Source: CAZYSK01 sp964649415 (lineage in GTDB: Bacteria > Chloroflexota > Anaerolineae > B4-G1). From it: a stretch of DNA of 64,000 bases. Position 1 is the stretch's first letter; each line of letters starts with the position of its first letter. A program made the position numbers and the translations under genes. The notes under the pieces were generated by a model, which had not been told where the DNA came from, searched no databases, and saw only the letters and a list, made by a program, of their open reading frames with translations. The stretch is taken from positions 6,160 to 70,159 of the forward strand of contig CAZYSK010000026.1 of NCBI GenBank assembly GCA_964649415.1, given 5' to 3'. Of this stretch, positions 15,669 to 23,608 are shown piece by piece.

Positions 15669-16169
15669 CTACCGGCGACGGAGCCAGGGTCGAACGAGGA
15701 TCAGCAGGCCCAGCACGATCAGCAGCACCGGCCAGTACGACCCCACCAACCCCAGCGCGCCGAAGAACGAGCCGAAGGCGGCGAAGAGCACCAGGCTGAT
15801 CAGAATCAGCCATCCCCCTCCTCGCACCGCCTGGCGGCGCTCTCCACCAAACAGGCCTGAGAGGATGATGCCCACGCCGACGAAGCCAGGGATCAGGGTC
15901 CAGGCGTAGGCCCAGCTTTCCCAGTTGCCGGTGGCGTTCTGCCAGTACAGCAGCCCGCCGATACCGCCGACGACGCAGGCTGGCACGGCCATGCCAGGCT
16001 CTCCGGTCAGCAGCCCGATCACCAGTAAGAACACGGCGACGCCAACGATGATCAGGGGCCATGAAATCATGAGCTGAAGCTCTGGCACGAACTGAACGAG
16101 TAGGAACAGGGCGCCGAGCAGGATCAACACCAACCCGGCGGCCAAACCCGATCTGCGTTTGTGGTCCAT
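15669..16169 (-). CDS. Small DUF5668-type multi-helix membrane protein
   Basis: A 166-residue protein. ATG 16169 (MDHKRRSG) follows GAGGAG by 7 bases and is preferred to ATG 16190. Five or six hydrophobic segments begin with a LiaI-like helix, GLVLILLGALFLLVQFVP. The final helix and tail (VLLIVLGLLILVRPWLRRR) end in a basic cap. It is the first of the four envelope membrane genes and lies 63 bases after rdgB on the same strand. The 141-base gap to the next gene shows nothing recognisable. Confidence 0.65.
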   Translation of the reverse strand: MDHKRRSGLAAGLVLILLGALFLLVQFVPELQLMISWPLIIVGVAVFLLVIGLLTGEPGMAVPACVVGGIGGLLYWQNATGNWESWAYAWTLIPGFVGVGIILSGLFGGERRQAVRGGGWLILISLVLFAAFGSFFGALGLVGSYWPVLLIVLGLLILVRPWLRRR

Positions 16170-16232
16170 AGCAGTCTCCTCATGTGTCATGAGTGGGGTG
16201 GGGCATTCCGTTGAGAGACCTCACCCATCGTT

Positions 16233-16826
16233 CTATGCGTGTGTCAACAGGTGGTGGAGCACAGGCAGTGCCGCATCGATGGCGCGGGCGCGGTGGCTGA
16301 TGCGGTTCTTCTGCTCCTGTGGCAGTTGCGCCATCGTGCAGCCGTGGGCGGGCAGATAGAAGACCGGATCGTATCCGAAGCCTCCGCTTCCCGCTGGCTC
16401 AGTGGCGATGAGCCCTTCGCATACCCCTTCGGTCGTGTGGCATTCGTCGGCGGGCGTGGCGATGACGACAACGCAGCGAAAGCGGGCGGTACGCTGCTCT
16501 TTGGGCAGGCCACGCAGTTGCGCGAGCAGCGCTGCTACCCGGTCGGGGTCCTCTCCCGGCGCGTAGCGGGCGGAGCGAATGCCTGGGGCACCGTCGAGGG
16601 CATCGACCTCGAGCCCCGAATCGTCGGCTAGCGTGAGCAGGCCAGACGCGCGTGCGTACGGCAGGGCCTTTTGACGGGCGTTCTCGGTGTACGTCGAGCC
16701 ATCTTCTGGAACCTCTACGCGCAGGCCCAGTTCAGATGGGAAGCGCAGAGTTGCCTTCAGAGGCGCGAGCAGAGACTCGAACTCGCGCATTTTCCCGGGG
16801 TTCTGGGTGGCCACCAGAAGCTCCAT
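16233..16826 (-). CDS. rdgB: XTP/dITP diphosphatase (RdgB/HAM1 family)
   Basis: A 197-residue protein, normal for the family. ATG 16826 (MELLVATQNPGKMREF) lies 8 bases after GGAGA; the longer frame to 16889 is not needed. The substrate loop ATQNPGK (residues 5-11), the metal-binding LADDSGLEVDALDGAPGIRS and SGGFGYDPVF are all present. It hydrolyses ITP, dITP and XTP to monophosphates, keeping deaminated purines out of nucleic acids. It precedes the DUF5668 genes on the same strand, possibly as operon leader, and is divergent from the DUF177-rpoD unit. Confidence 0.93.
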   Translation of the reverse strand: MELLVATQNPGKMREFESLLAPLKATLRFPSELGLRVEVPEDGSTYTENARQKALPYARASGLLTLADDSGLEVDALDGAPGIRSARYAPGEDPDRVAALLAQLRGLPKEQRTARFRCVVVIATPADECHTTEGVCEGLIATEPAGSGGFGYDPVFYLPAHGCTMAQLPQEQKNRISHRARAIDAALPVLHHLLTHA

Positions 16827-16947
16827 AGTGCCATCTCCCTCCACCGCTACATTAACACAGAACGGCGATTTCGGCAACTGGTGGCGCACAGTTGTCGCTG
16901 TTCTGACCCGTTCCAGACCAGTTTATGTATACATGAGGCCAAAAATC

Positions 16948-16976
16948 TTGACTATTGGGGATGATTGTGTTATAAT
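16948..16976 (+). promoter_or_regulatory. Strong sigma-70-type promoter for DUF177-rpoD
   Basis: TTGACT (16948-16953), exactly 17 bases, then a consensus TATAAT (16971-16976). The DUF177 start codon is about 165 bases downstream, leaving an untranslated leader without an obvious structured element. Confidence 0.75.
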
Positions 16977-17146
16977 ACACACAACTTATGAGCCGTTGAT
17001 AGCCTCGCCAGGTCGAGTGCAGGGGCGGGGCGCTATTCTGGTGGCGCCTCTGTAGGGATGGCGGGCGACTAAGAGTCTATCTGTAGAATCGTGTGGTTCT
17101 CGGGTAGGTGCTAATAGATGGCTTTGGGGAGCCTCTCAAGCCTACT

Positions 17147-17635
17147 ATGATTCGCTTCGACGTTTCTTCTCTATTAAAGGCTCGGCTCGGTGCATCGCTC
17201 ACCCTGAGTATTGACACAGGGTCCCAGAGACTGGTTGATCTTCAGGTCAGTCTCTTGCGTGGAACGGTCCAGGCCATCCGTGTGCAAGGTGGTGTACTTG
17301 TTCGCGGCAGCGTGGAATCGCAAATGGGACTAGAGTGCGTCCGCTGTTTGGAACCCTTCGATCTTCCTATCACCCTGGAGCTAGAAGAGACATTTCGACT
17401 GCCAGGGGTAGGCCCCAAGCCAGACATGACCTATGCGGTCAACGCCGATGGCTGGCTTGATTTGGCCCCCTTGCTACGTGAGCAGGCGTGGCTGGCCATC
17501 CCCATGAAACCCCTATGCAGCCCCGACTGTAGGGGATTGTGTCCGCACTGTGGCGCGAACCTCAATCACGAGTCATGTACGTGTGAGGAAGAGCAGATTG
17601 ACCCGCGCCTGGCATTGTTGAAAGACCTTTTGTAG
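17147..17635 (+). CDS. DUF177 (YceD-family) protein
   Basis: A 162-residue protein. ATG 17147 gives the family's usual opening MIRFDVSSLLKARLG; GTG 17108 in the same frame would add 13 residues. The central VSLLRGTVQAIRVQG then LECVRCLEPFDLPITLELEE, and the zinc-like tail CSPDCRGLCPHCGANLN...CTC, are diagnostic of DUF177/YceD, a family linked to 23S rRNA or ribosome accumulation and usually adjacent to rpmF (L32). Here the next gene is a primary sigma factor and no L32 gene is found. It is transcribed from the promoter at 16948. Confidence 0.85.
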   Translation: MIRFDVSSLLKARLGASLTLSIDTGSQRLVDLQVSLLRGTVQAIRVQGGVLVRGSVESQMGLECVRCLEPFDLPITLELEETFRLPGVGPKPDMTYAVNADGWLDLAPLLREQAWLAIPMKPLCSPDCRGLCPHCGANLNHESCTCEEEQIDPRLALLKDLL

Positions 17636-17744
17636 CCGAGAGTACGGCCTTAGGAGCAATACCTTTCGAGTGGCGCTCAGACTCCCGAAATCTCGACCGG
17701 GATTCTCGAAGACCCGTTTGAAGGGTATCACACTTAGGAGACCT

Positions 17745-18905
17745 ATGGACGCAGTTGGGGAACTGTTGGACAGGGCGGAGGTCCGGGGGTATCTCTGCAC
17801 GGGGGATATTCTGGACGTGTTGCCGGAAGCTGAGGAGGCCCTGGATCAGTTGGAGGAGATCTTCATCGTACTGCACGAGGCAGGTATCGAGGTATGTGAC
17901 GGCAGGACCGGAGACGAGCCGGAGAGTGGGCAGAAGGTGAACGGTGTGGATGGCAAGAACGGGACGGGTATGGATGGAAGTCAAGACCTGAGCGGAATCT
18001 CCAGCGATGATACGGTGGGCCTGTATCTGAGAGAAATGTCCCGTGTGCCTCTCTTGACAAACGAAGAGGAAGTTCGTCTGGCTAAGACCCTCGAGGCGGG
18101 GCGCGCGGCGCAGGAGACCCTGCGCAACAACGGATCTGATCCCAAGGAGCGGAGCAGGCTCAAGCACCAGATCATCCAGGGTGTGGCCGCTCGTGAGCAT
18201 CTCATCAAGGCCAACACCCGACTGGTGGTCAGCATCGCCAAGAAGTACATGGGGCGCGGGGTTCCGTTCTTGGATCTGATCCAGGAGGGCAACCTGGGCC
18301 TGATGAAGGCAGTGGAGAAGTTCGACTACAGTCGTGGGTACCGCTTCAGCACGTATGCGACGTGGTGGATTCGTCAGACGATCACGCGAGCCATCGCTGA
18401 TCAGGGCCGCACCATCCGTGTGCCGGTCCACATGTCTGATCGGATTCGGCGGCTGTACAACACCGCCCGAGCGCTTGAGCAGCAGCACGGTCGCCGCGCG
18501 ACGCCAGAGGAGATCGCGGCCGAGCTGGGTATAGAACCGCGCAAGGTGCGATGGATGCTCAGGGTCTCGTGGCGGCCCCTCAGCCTGGAGAAACCCGTTG
18601 GTGAGGACGAGGAAAGCGAGCTAGGGAGCTTCATTGAGGACGAAGCAAGTCCCACCCCGACCCAGAGTGCTTACCAGAACTTGTTGGGGGAGAAGGTGGA
18701 GGAGATGCTGTCTACCTTGACTCCCCGTGAGGCACGTATCGTGCGGCTGCGCTTCGGGCTCCTAAACGGGCGCAGCTATACGCTTGAGGAAGTCGGTCGC
18801 AAGTTTGGTCTCACGCGGGAGCGCATCCGGCAGATTGAGGGCAAGGCATTGCGCCGTCTGCGCCATCCTTCACGGAGTCGTGGGCTGCGAAGCTACTTGC
18901 GCTAG
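17745..18905 (+). CDS. rpoD: RNA polymerase primary-type sigma-70 factor
   Basis: A 386-residue protein. ATG 17745 is 4 bases after AGGAG. Residues 1-50 resemble a short region 1.1. Region 1.2 is at about 88 (VGLYLREMSRVPLLTNEEEV) and region 2 at about 150-220 (FLDLIQEGNLGLMKAVEKFD, then FSTYATWWIRQTITRAI). Region 3 follows, and region 4 ends RLRFGLLNGRSYTLEEVGRK, LTRERIRQIEGKALRRLR. The LYLREM and IRQIEGKALRRLR motifs match group 1/2 factors. It would direct housekeeping promoter recognition; a group 2 paralogue cannot be excluded without the rest of the genome. A hairpin terminator follows. Confidence 0.9.
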   Translation: MDAVGELLDRAEVRGYLCTGDILDVLPEAEEALDQLEEIFIVLHEAGIEVCDGRTGDEPESGQKVNGVDGKNGTGMDGSQDLSGISSDDTVGLYLREMSRVPLLTNEEEVRLAKTLEAGRAAQETLRNNGSDPKERSRLKHQIIQGVAAREHLIKANTRLVVSIAKKYMGRGVPFLDLIQEGNLGLMKAVEKFDYSRGYRFSTYATWWIRQTITRAIADQGRTIRVPVHMSDRIRRLYNTARALEQQHGRRATPEEIAAELGIEPRKVRWMLRVSWRPLSLEKPVGEDEESELGSFIEDEASPTPTQSAYQNLLGEKVEEMLSTLTPREARIVRLRFGLLNGRSYTLEEVGRKFGLTRERIRQIEGKALRRLRHPSRSRGLRSYLR

Positions 18906-19037
18906 TGGATTATGAGCCTGATGAAGATGTCGATCTCTCGTTTCCGCACGAATATGATGATGTGCAGCCTGCCGTGGCAGGCGGGGGAGGCTCCCGTCCT
19001 GCGCTAGGCCGTCGCGCGCATCCGGCCTCACGGCAAG

Positions 19038-19068
19038 AAACCGCCAGCCTCGCTGGCGGTTTTCATTT
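19038..19068 (+). terminator. Rho-independent terminator after rpoD
   Basis: A 10-bp perfect stem, AAACCGCCAG (19038-19047) with 19053-19062, and a 5-base loop, running directly into TTTTCATTT. It is 130 bases after the rpoD stop; the intervening stretch has no supported gene. Confidence 0.9.
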
Positions 19069-19079
19069 AGTGTACCCTG

Positions 19080-19088
19080 TGCTAAAAT
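19080..19088 (+). promoter_or_regulatory. Extended -10 promoter element for metG
   Basis: TGCTAAAAT lies 33 bases before the metG start codon and just behind the upstream terminator. No good -35 hexamer is present, as is common for extended -10 promoters. Confidence 0.4.
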
Positions 19089-19121
19089 GCTTTCACGTAC
19101 TGACGAGGAGGGGAAATACCG

Positions 19122-20897
19122 ATGTCCAAGCACATACTCGTGTCCATCGCCTGGCCGTATGCCAGCGCCAAGATCCACGCCGGTAACGTCACCGGTTCGC
19201 ATCTCCCCGGTGATATCTGTGCCCGCTACCACCGCCTGGCCGGTGATCACGTCCTGATGGTCTCTGGATCCGACTCGCATGGTACGCCCATTACCGTGGT
19301 GGCTGAGCACGAGGGTGAATCCCCTCGGAAGGTCTTCGAGCGTTTCCACCGTGGCTTCCTGGAGTTGTTCAAGCGCCTGGGTATCAGCTACGATCTGTTC
19401 ACCCATACGGATACGGAGAACCACCATCGCGTCTCTCAGGATTTCTTCCTGGCGTTGCTGGAGGGTGCATACCTGTACAGGCAGGTGCAGGAGCAGATGT
19501 ACTCGGAGACGCAGAAACGCTTCTTGCCCGATCGCTACGTGGAGGGCACCTGCCCGAAGTGCGGGTACGAAGGCGCGCGGGGTGACCAGTGCGACAATTG
19601 CAACAGTCTGCTAGATCCGAAGGATCTGATCGACCCGCGCAGCAAGATCGACGGCAGCACGCCGGTGCTCCGCAGGACCGAGCACTTCTTCCTCGATCTG
19701 CCCAAGCTGGCGCGGGGCGGGCTGGCCGATTGGCTCGACCAGGGCAAGGATCACTGGCGACCCAACGTGATCAATTTCGCGCGCCAGTACGTCGGCGAGG
19801 GGTTGCAGGGCCGTCCCATCACCCGCGACTTGGCGTGGGGCATCCGGGTGCCCCTGCCGGAGTGGGAAGACAAGTGTCTCTACGTCTGGTTCGAGGCCGT
19901 CATCGGCTATTTCTCCGCCAGCGTGGAGTGGGCTCACAACCGTGACCAGCCGGAGGCGTGGAAGGAGTGGTGGTACGATCCGGCCGCCAAGACGCTGTAT
20001 TTCATCGGCAAGGACAACATCCCGTTCCACGCCGTCATCTGGCCGGCGGAGCTGATGGGGGTGGAGCGGCTCTACGAGGACGATGGATCCCGGAACCTCA
20101 ACCTGCCCTACGATGTGCCGGCTAACGAGTTCATGAACCTGGAGGGGCGGAAGATCTCCGGCAGCCGGAACTGGGCGGTATGGATGGACGAGGCGCTGGA
20201 CCGGTACGACCCGGACTCGTTGCGCTATTACTTGACGGTGGCCATGCCGGAGACGCGGGACACAGACTGGCTGTGGAATGACTTCGTGCGACGCAACAAC
20301 GACGAGCTGGTGGCCACGTGGGGCAACCTGGTCAACCGGACGCTCACGTTCGCCTACAAGCGTTTCGATGGACAAGTGCCCACGCCAGGCCCGCTGGCGG
20401 ACGTGGACGTCCAACTCCTGGCCGACGTCGAGGCCGGCTTTGAACCCATCGGCGAGTTGCTGGATGGCTGCAAGTTTCGCGCCGCGTTGGGTGAGGTGAT
20501 GGTCCTGGCACGAGAGGCCAATCGCTACCTGGAGGAGAAAGGCCCCTGGTTCCAGATCAAGGAGGATCGCCAGGCCGCCGGCACGTCCATATACGTGGCT
20601 CTCAAGGCCATTGATTCGTTGAAGGTTCTCTTCTCCCCCTTCTTGCCCTTCACGTGCGAGCAGCTGCACCAGTACCTGGGCTACGAAGGGGCATTGTTCG
20701 GGCGCTCGTACACGGATACGTTCGAGGAGGAGGGAGGGCGAATCCATGAGGCACTGTGCTACGATGAGAGTGGCGCGACGGGTGAGTGGAAACCCAGCCA
20801 ACTGCCGCCAGGCCAACCGCTGCGTCCGCCTAAACCGCTGTTCAAGAAGTTGGACGAAAGCGTGGTCGAGGAAGAGCGCGCCCGCATTGGCAAGTGA
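19122..20897 (+). CDS. metG: Methionyl-tRNA synthetase
   Basis: A 591-residue protein. ATG 19122 follows GAGGAGGGG. The class I signature region is SIAWPYASAKIHAGNVTGSH (residues 7-26, HAGN in place of HIGH). The zinc-type insert has CPKCGYEGARGDQCDNC, the tRNA/Met pocket includes YVWFEAVIGYFSA, and the KMSKS equivalent reads GRKISGS. The anticodon-binding helical domain follows, to about residue 560. It charges tRNA-Met. The dimerising C-terminal OB domain seen in some MetG proteins is absent, so the protein is probably a monomer. It is a single-gene unit between a terminator and the repeat region at 20945. Confidence 0.95.
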   Translation: MSKHILVSIAWPYASAKIHAGNVTGSHLPGDICARYHRLAGDHVLMVSGSDSHGTPITVVAEHEGESPRKVFERFHRGFLELFKRLGISYDLFTHTDTENHHRVSQDFFLALLEGAYLYRQVQEQMYSETQKRFLPDRYVEGTCPKCGYEGARGDQCDNCNSLLDPKDLIDPRSKIDGSTPVLRRTEHFFLDLPKLARGGLADWLDQGKDHWRPNVINFARQYVGEGLQGRPITRDLAWGIRVPLPEWEDKCLYVWFEAVIGYFSASVEWAHNRDQPEAWKEWWYDPAAKTLYFIGKDNIPFHAVIWPAELMGVERLYEDDGSRNLNLPYDVPANEFMNLEGRKISGSRNWAVWMDEALDRYDPDSLRYYLTVAMPETRDTDWLWNDFVRRNNDELVATWGNLVNRTLTFAYKRFDGQVPTPGPLADVDVQLLADVEAGFEPIGELLDGCKFRAALGEVMVLAREANRYLEEKGPWFQIKEDRQAAGTSIYVALKAIDSLKVLFSPFLPFTCEQLHQYLGYEGALFGRSYTDTFEEEGGRIHEALCYDESGATGEWKPSQLPPGQPLRPPKPLFKKLDESVVEEERARIGK

Positions 20898-20944
20898 GGC
20901 CTCGCTGGCGTCTTGTCAATAATCAGGAAATGCGTGGACGGTGT

Positions 20945-21000
20945 CGGTAGACTGGTAGGTTGGTAGGTTGGTAGACTGGTAAGTTGGTAGGTTGGTAGAT
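20945..21000. repeat. Seven degenerate 8-bp tandem repeats (TGGTAGGT type)
   Basis: Seven consecutive 8-base units related to TGGTAGGT between metG and the SucC-like gene. Immediately downstream (about 21021-21075) is GC-rich dyad sequence, including CGCGATT-TCGC-AATCGCG. Together they fill the roughly 200-base intergenic gap; no gene is seen in it. Confidence 0.8.
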
Positions 21001-21098
21001 TGGTTGTGCGTCCGACGTCGTAGCCGCGATTTCGCAATCGCGCAGCAGTTCGCGGTTGAGGAGCCGCGCCTACCAGCATCAAGTGAGGAAGGGAGCAT

Positions 21099-22646
21099 AT
21101 GGCACGCTTGCATGAGTATCAAGGTAAAGCGCTTCTGGCTCAGAAGAGGATCCCTATCCCCAAGGGCCAGGCAGCCGGCACGCCCGATGCGGTGCGCGAG
21201 ATCGCTGCCGAGATCGGCGGGCCGGTCGTCGTCAAGATCCAGGCGTGGGTGACCGGGCGGGCGAGCCTGGGCGGTATACGCTTCGCCGACACGCCCGATG
21301 AGGCGGCGCAAGCCGCCGCCGACATGCTGGGTATGCAGGTGGGCGGATTCACCGTCGAGAAGGTGATGGTGGAGGAGGAACTCCCCATTGAGCGGGAGTT
21401 CTACGCAGGCGTGATCGTCAGCGACCGGGAGCGGGCGCCGGTGCTCATGTTCTCCAGCGTGGGAGGCACCGGCATCGAGGAGATCGCGCGGCAGCATCCG
21501 GATGCCGTCGCCAGCGCCGTGGTGGATATCGAGCACGGGCTGCAGGATTACCAGGCTCGCAATCTGGTGCGGCGGACGGGTATCCAGGGTCGGCTCCAGA
21601 GGGACCTGGCCGGGCTGCTGGTGAAGCTGTACGGCGTGGCCCGCACGTGGGAGGCCCGCACGGCCGAGATCAACCCGCTGGTCCTGACTTCGGATGGCAA
21701 ACTGATGGCGGCCGACTGCCGCGTCACGGTGGACGACTACGCCGTCTTTCGCCACAAGGACCTGGGCATCGCCTTCGCCCGCGAGTTGGACCGTCCACCG
21801 ACGGAACTGGAGCGCATCGCATACGCCGTCGAGGAGGGCGATTACCGGGGCACCTTCTACTTCATCCAGATGACCGAGGATTTCCACAAGGGCGATGGCG
21901 TCGTCGGCTTCCACGGCGCGGGCGGTGGCGGGTCGATGATGAGCATGGATGCCGTCATCAATGAGGGTTTCCGCATCGCCAACTTTGTGGACACGTCGGG
22001 CAATCCCCCGGCGAGCAAGGTCTATCGAGCCGCTCGCATCATTCTCAGCCAGGGACCGATTGATGGCTACTTCGGCTCCGGCTCCGGGGTGGCCAGCCAG
22101 GAGCAGTTCCACTCCGCGCGAGGGCTGGCAAAGGCGTTCTTGGAAGAGCCGCTCACTGTGCCGGCCGTTGTCCGGCTGGGCGGTAACGCCGAGGACAGGG
22201 CCGTCGAGATCCTGGAGCGAGTCAACGGCCATGTTCCCGCGCCGGTGGAGGGATACAAGAAGGACGACTCACCCCAGTTCTGCGCGCAGCGGCTAAAGGC
22301 GCTGGTGGAGAGCGCTGCTCCTGCGGTGGAGAAGCTCGAGGGGCGAACGAAGCCTGTCGCCGAGCGTCCCTACAGCTTCGAGACGGTGACCGGTGGCGTG
22401 GTGACCTACGACCACGCGGTGTGCGCCACCTGTGAGAGCAAGGCGTGCGTGAGGGAGTGCGTGCCGCAGATCCTCACGCTCAACGAGGAGGGCTGCCCGG
22501 TGCTCAACGTCACGTTGGACGAGGCGAAGAAAGGGCGCTGCATCGAATGCCTGGCCTGCGACGTGGCGTGCTATTTCGAGGGGGCGGGCGGCGGGTACGT
22601 GGATCTGCCGGTACCTGGACTGGACGACTACCGGAAGGGCAAGTAG
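21099..22646 (+). CDS. SucC-like ATP-grasp acyl-CoA ligase beta subunit fused to a ferredoxin-type domain
   Basis: A 515-residue protein from ATG 21099 (GAAGGGAG before it). Residues 1-230 are the ATP-grasp domain of succinyl-CoA/citryl-CoA synthetases (MARLHEYQGKALLAQKRI; EINPLVLTSDGKLMAADCRV). Residues 240-390 are the CoA-ligase domain (ANFVDTSGNPPASKVYRAAR; VPAVVRLGGNAEDRAVEIL). The last 80 residues form an extra domain with CATCESKACVREC and CIECLACDVAC, two four-Cys groups (C-x2-C-x4-C-x3-C and C-x2-C-x2-C-x3-C) suggesting Fe-S clusters. Ordinary SucC ends near residue 390. The two genes downstream make a citrate-cleaving role likely (inference). Confidence 0.85.
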   Translation: MARLHEYQGKALLAQKRIPIPKGQAAGTPDAVREIAAEIGGPVVVKIQAWVTGRASLGGIRFADTPDEAAQAAADMLGMQVGGFTVEKVMVEEELPIEREFYAGVIVSDRERAPVLMFSSVGGTGIEEIARQHPDAVASAVVDIEHGLQDYQARNLVRRTGIQGRLQRDLAGLLVKLYGVARTWEARTAEINPLVLTSDGKLMAADCRVTVDDYAVFRHKDLGIAFARELDRPPTELERIAYAVEEGDYRGTFYFIQMTEDFHKGDGVVGFHGAGGGGSMMSMDAVINEGFRIANFVDTSGNPPASKVYRAARIILSQGPIDGYFGSGSGVASQEQFHSARGLAKAFLEEPLTVPAVVRLGGNAEDRAVEILERVNGHVPAPVEGYKKDDSPQFCAQRLKALVESAAPAVEKLEGRTKPVAERPYSFETVTGGVVTYDHAVCATCESKACVRECVPQILTLNEEGCPVLNVTLDEAKKGRCIECLACDVACYFEGAGGGYVDLPVPGLDDYRKGK

Positions 22647-22672
22647 CGTAGCGTAGGACGGAGAATAACACC

Positions 22673-23608
22673 ATGGCGATTCTGATTGACGAAAGCAAGC
22701 ACGTCATCGTGCAGGGTATCACCGGGCGCGAGGGGCGCGCGCGGGCCAAACTGATGAAGGAATATGGCACCCAGATCGTCGGCGGTGTGACGCCGGGGCG
22801 GGGCGGCCAGGAGGTCGAGGGGTTGCCCGTGTTCGACACCGTCGAGGAGGCGTGGGAAAACTTGGGACCGGTTGACGTCAGCGTCCTATTCATTCCGGCC
22901 CCGCTGGTGCGCAGCGCGGCAATGGAGGCAATCGAGGCGGGTGTCAAGCTGCTGGTGATCGTGCCTGACCGCGTGCCGATCTACGATGTGCTGGAGATTG
23001 CCAAGGCAGCGGATAGCGCCGGGGCGCAGTTCGTCGGCCCCAACACGCTGGGGGTACTCAGCCCCGGCAAGGGCGTGTTGGGGATGATTGGCGGGCGAGC
23101 GGTGTCGGCCCGGTCTTGGTTCTTCCCCGGGCCGGTGGGTGTCTGCTCGCGCTCCGGCGGGATCACGTCCTCCATGGCCTACTATCTGGCGCGGGAGGGC
23201 ATCGGCGCGACGACGCTGGTGCACGTGGGGGGGGATGCCATCGTGGGACTGCCGCTGCCCAGGGTGGTACGCCTGTTCCAGGCTGACCCGGCGACGAAGG
23301 CCGTCGTCATGTTCGGCGAGATCGGCACCAGTCAGGAGGAGCAGGTGGCCGACCTGATCGAGCAGGGAGAGTTGACCAAGCCGCTGATTGCCTACATCGG
23401 TGGGAAAGGTGCCAAGAGTGGCACCCGCTTCTCTCACGCTGGGGCGATCATCGAGGGTGGGCGGGGCACGCGTGAAGGGAAGGTGGCCCGCCTCCGCGAG
23501 GTCGGCGCCCACGTAGTCGAGAACTTCGGGGACATCCCCTTGGTCGCAAAGGACGTGCTCCAGGGGATAGGGGTTGACATACGCGATGAACGGGAGTTGG
23601 CACAATGA
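22673..23608 (+). CDS. SucD-like CoA-ligase alpha subunit
   Basis: A 311-residue protein, typical of SucD. The CoA-binding Rossmann part has VIVQGITGREGRARAKLMKE and GGVTPGRGGQEVEGLPVFDT; the nucleotide region shows GPVGVCSRSGGITSSMAYYL. The phosphohistidine is in SHAGAIIEGGRGT (about residue 260). With the preceding protein it would form a heteromeric ATP-dependent acyl-CoA synthetase. The final four bases overlap the next start (ATGA), so translation is coupled to the citryl-CoA-lyase-like protein. This coupling favours a citryl-CoA synthetase (CcsA/CcsB-like) role over succinyl-CoA synthetase. Confidence 0.85.
   Translation: MAILIDESKHVIVQGITGREGRARAKLMKEYGTQIVGGVTPGRGGQEVEGLPVFDTVEEAWENLGPVDVSVLFIPAPLVRSAAMEAIEAGVKLLVIVPDRVPIYDVLEIAKAADSAGAQFVGPNTLGVLSPGKGVLGMIGGRAVSARSWFFPGPVGVCSRSGGITSSMAYYLAREGIGATTLVHVGGDAIVGLPLPRVVRLFQADPATKAVVMFGEIGTSQEEQVADLIEQGELTKPLIAYIGGKGAKSGTRFSHAGAIIEGGRGTREGKVARLREVGAHVVENFGDIPLVAKDVLQGIGVDIRDERELAQ

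Noticed and set aside
18905..19186. Small ORF after rpoD
   Set aside because: It runs through the rpoD terminator and into metG, and has no similarity to a known family.
21099..23608. Plain succinyl-CoA synthetase (sucCD)
   Set aside because: The ferredoxin-like tail and the translational coupling to a citryl-CoA-lyase-like gene argue for a different substrate, though this is not proven.
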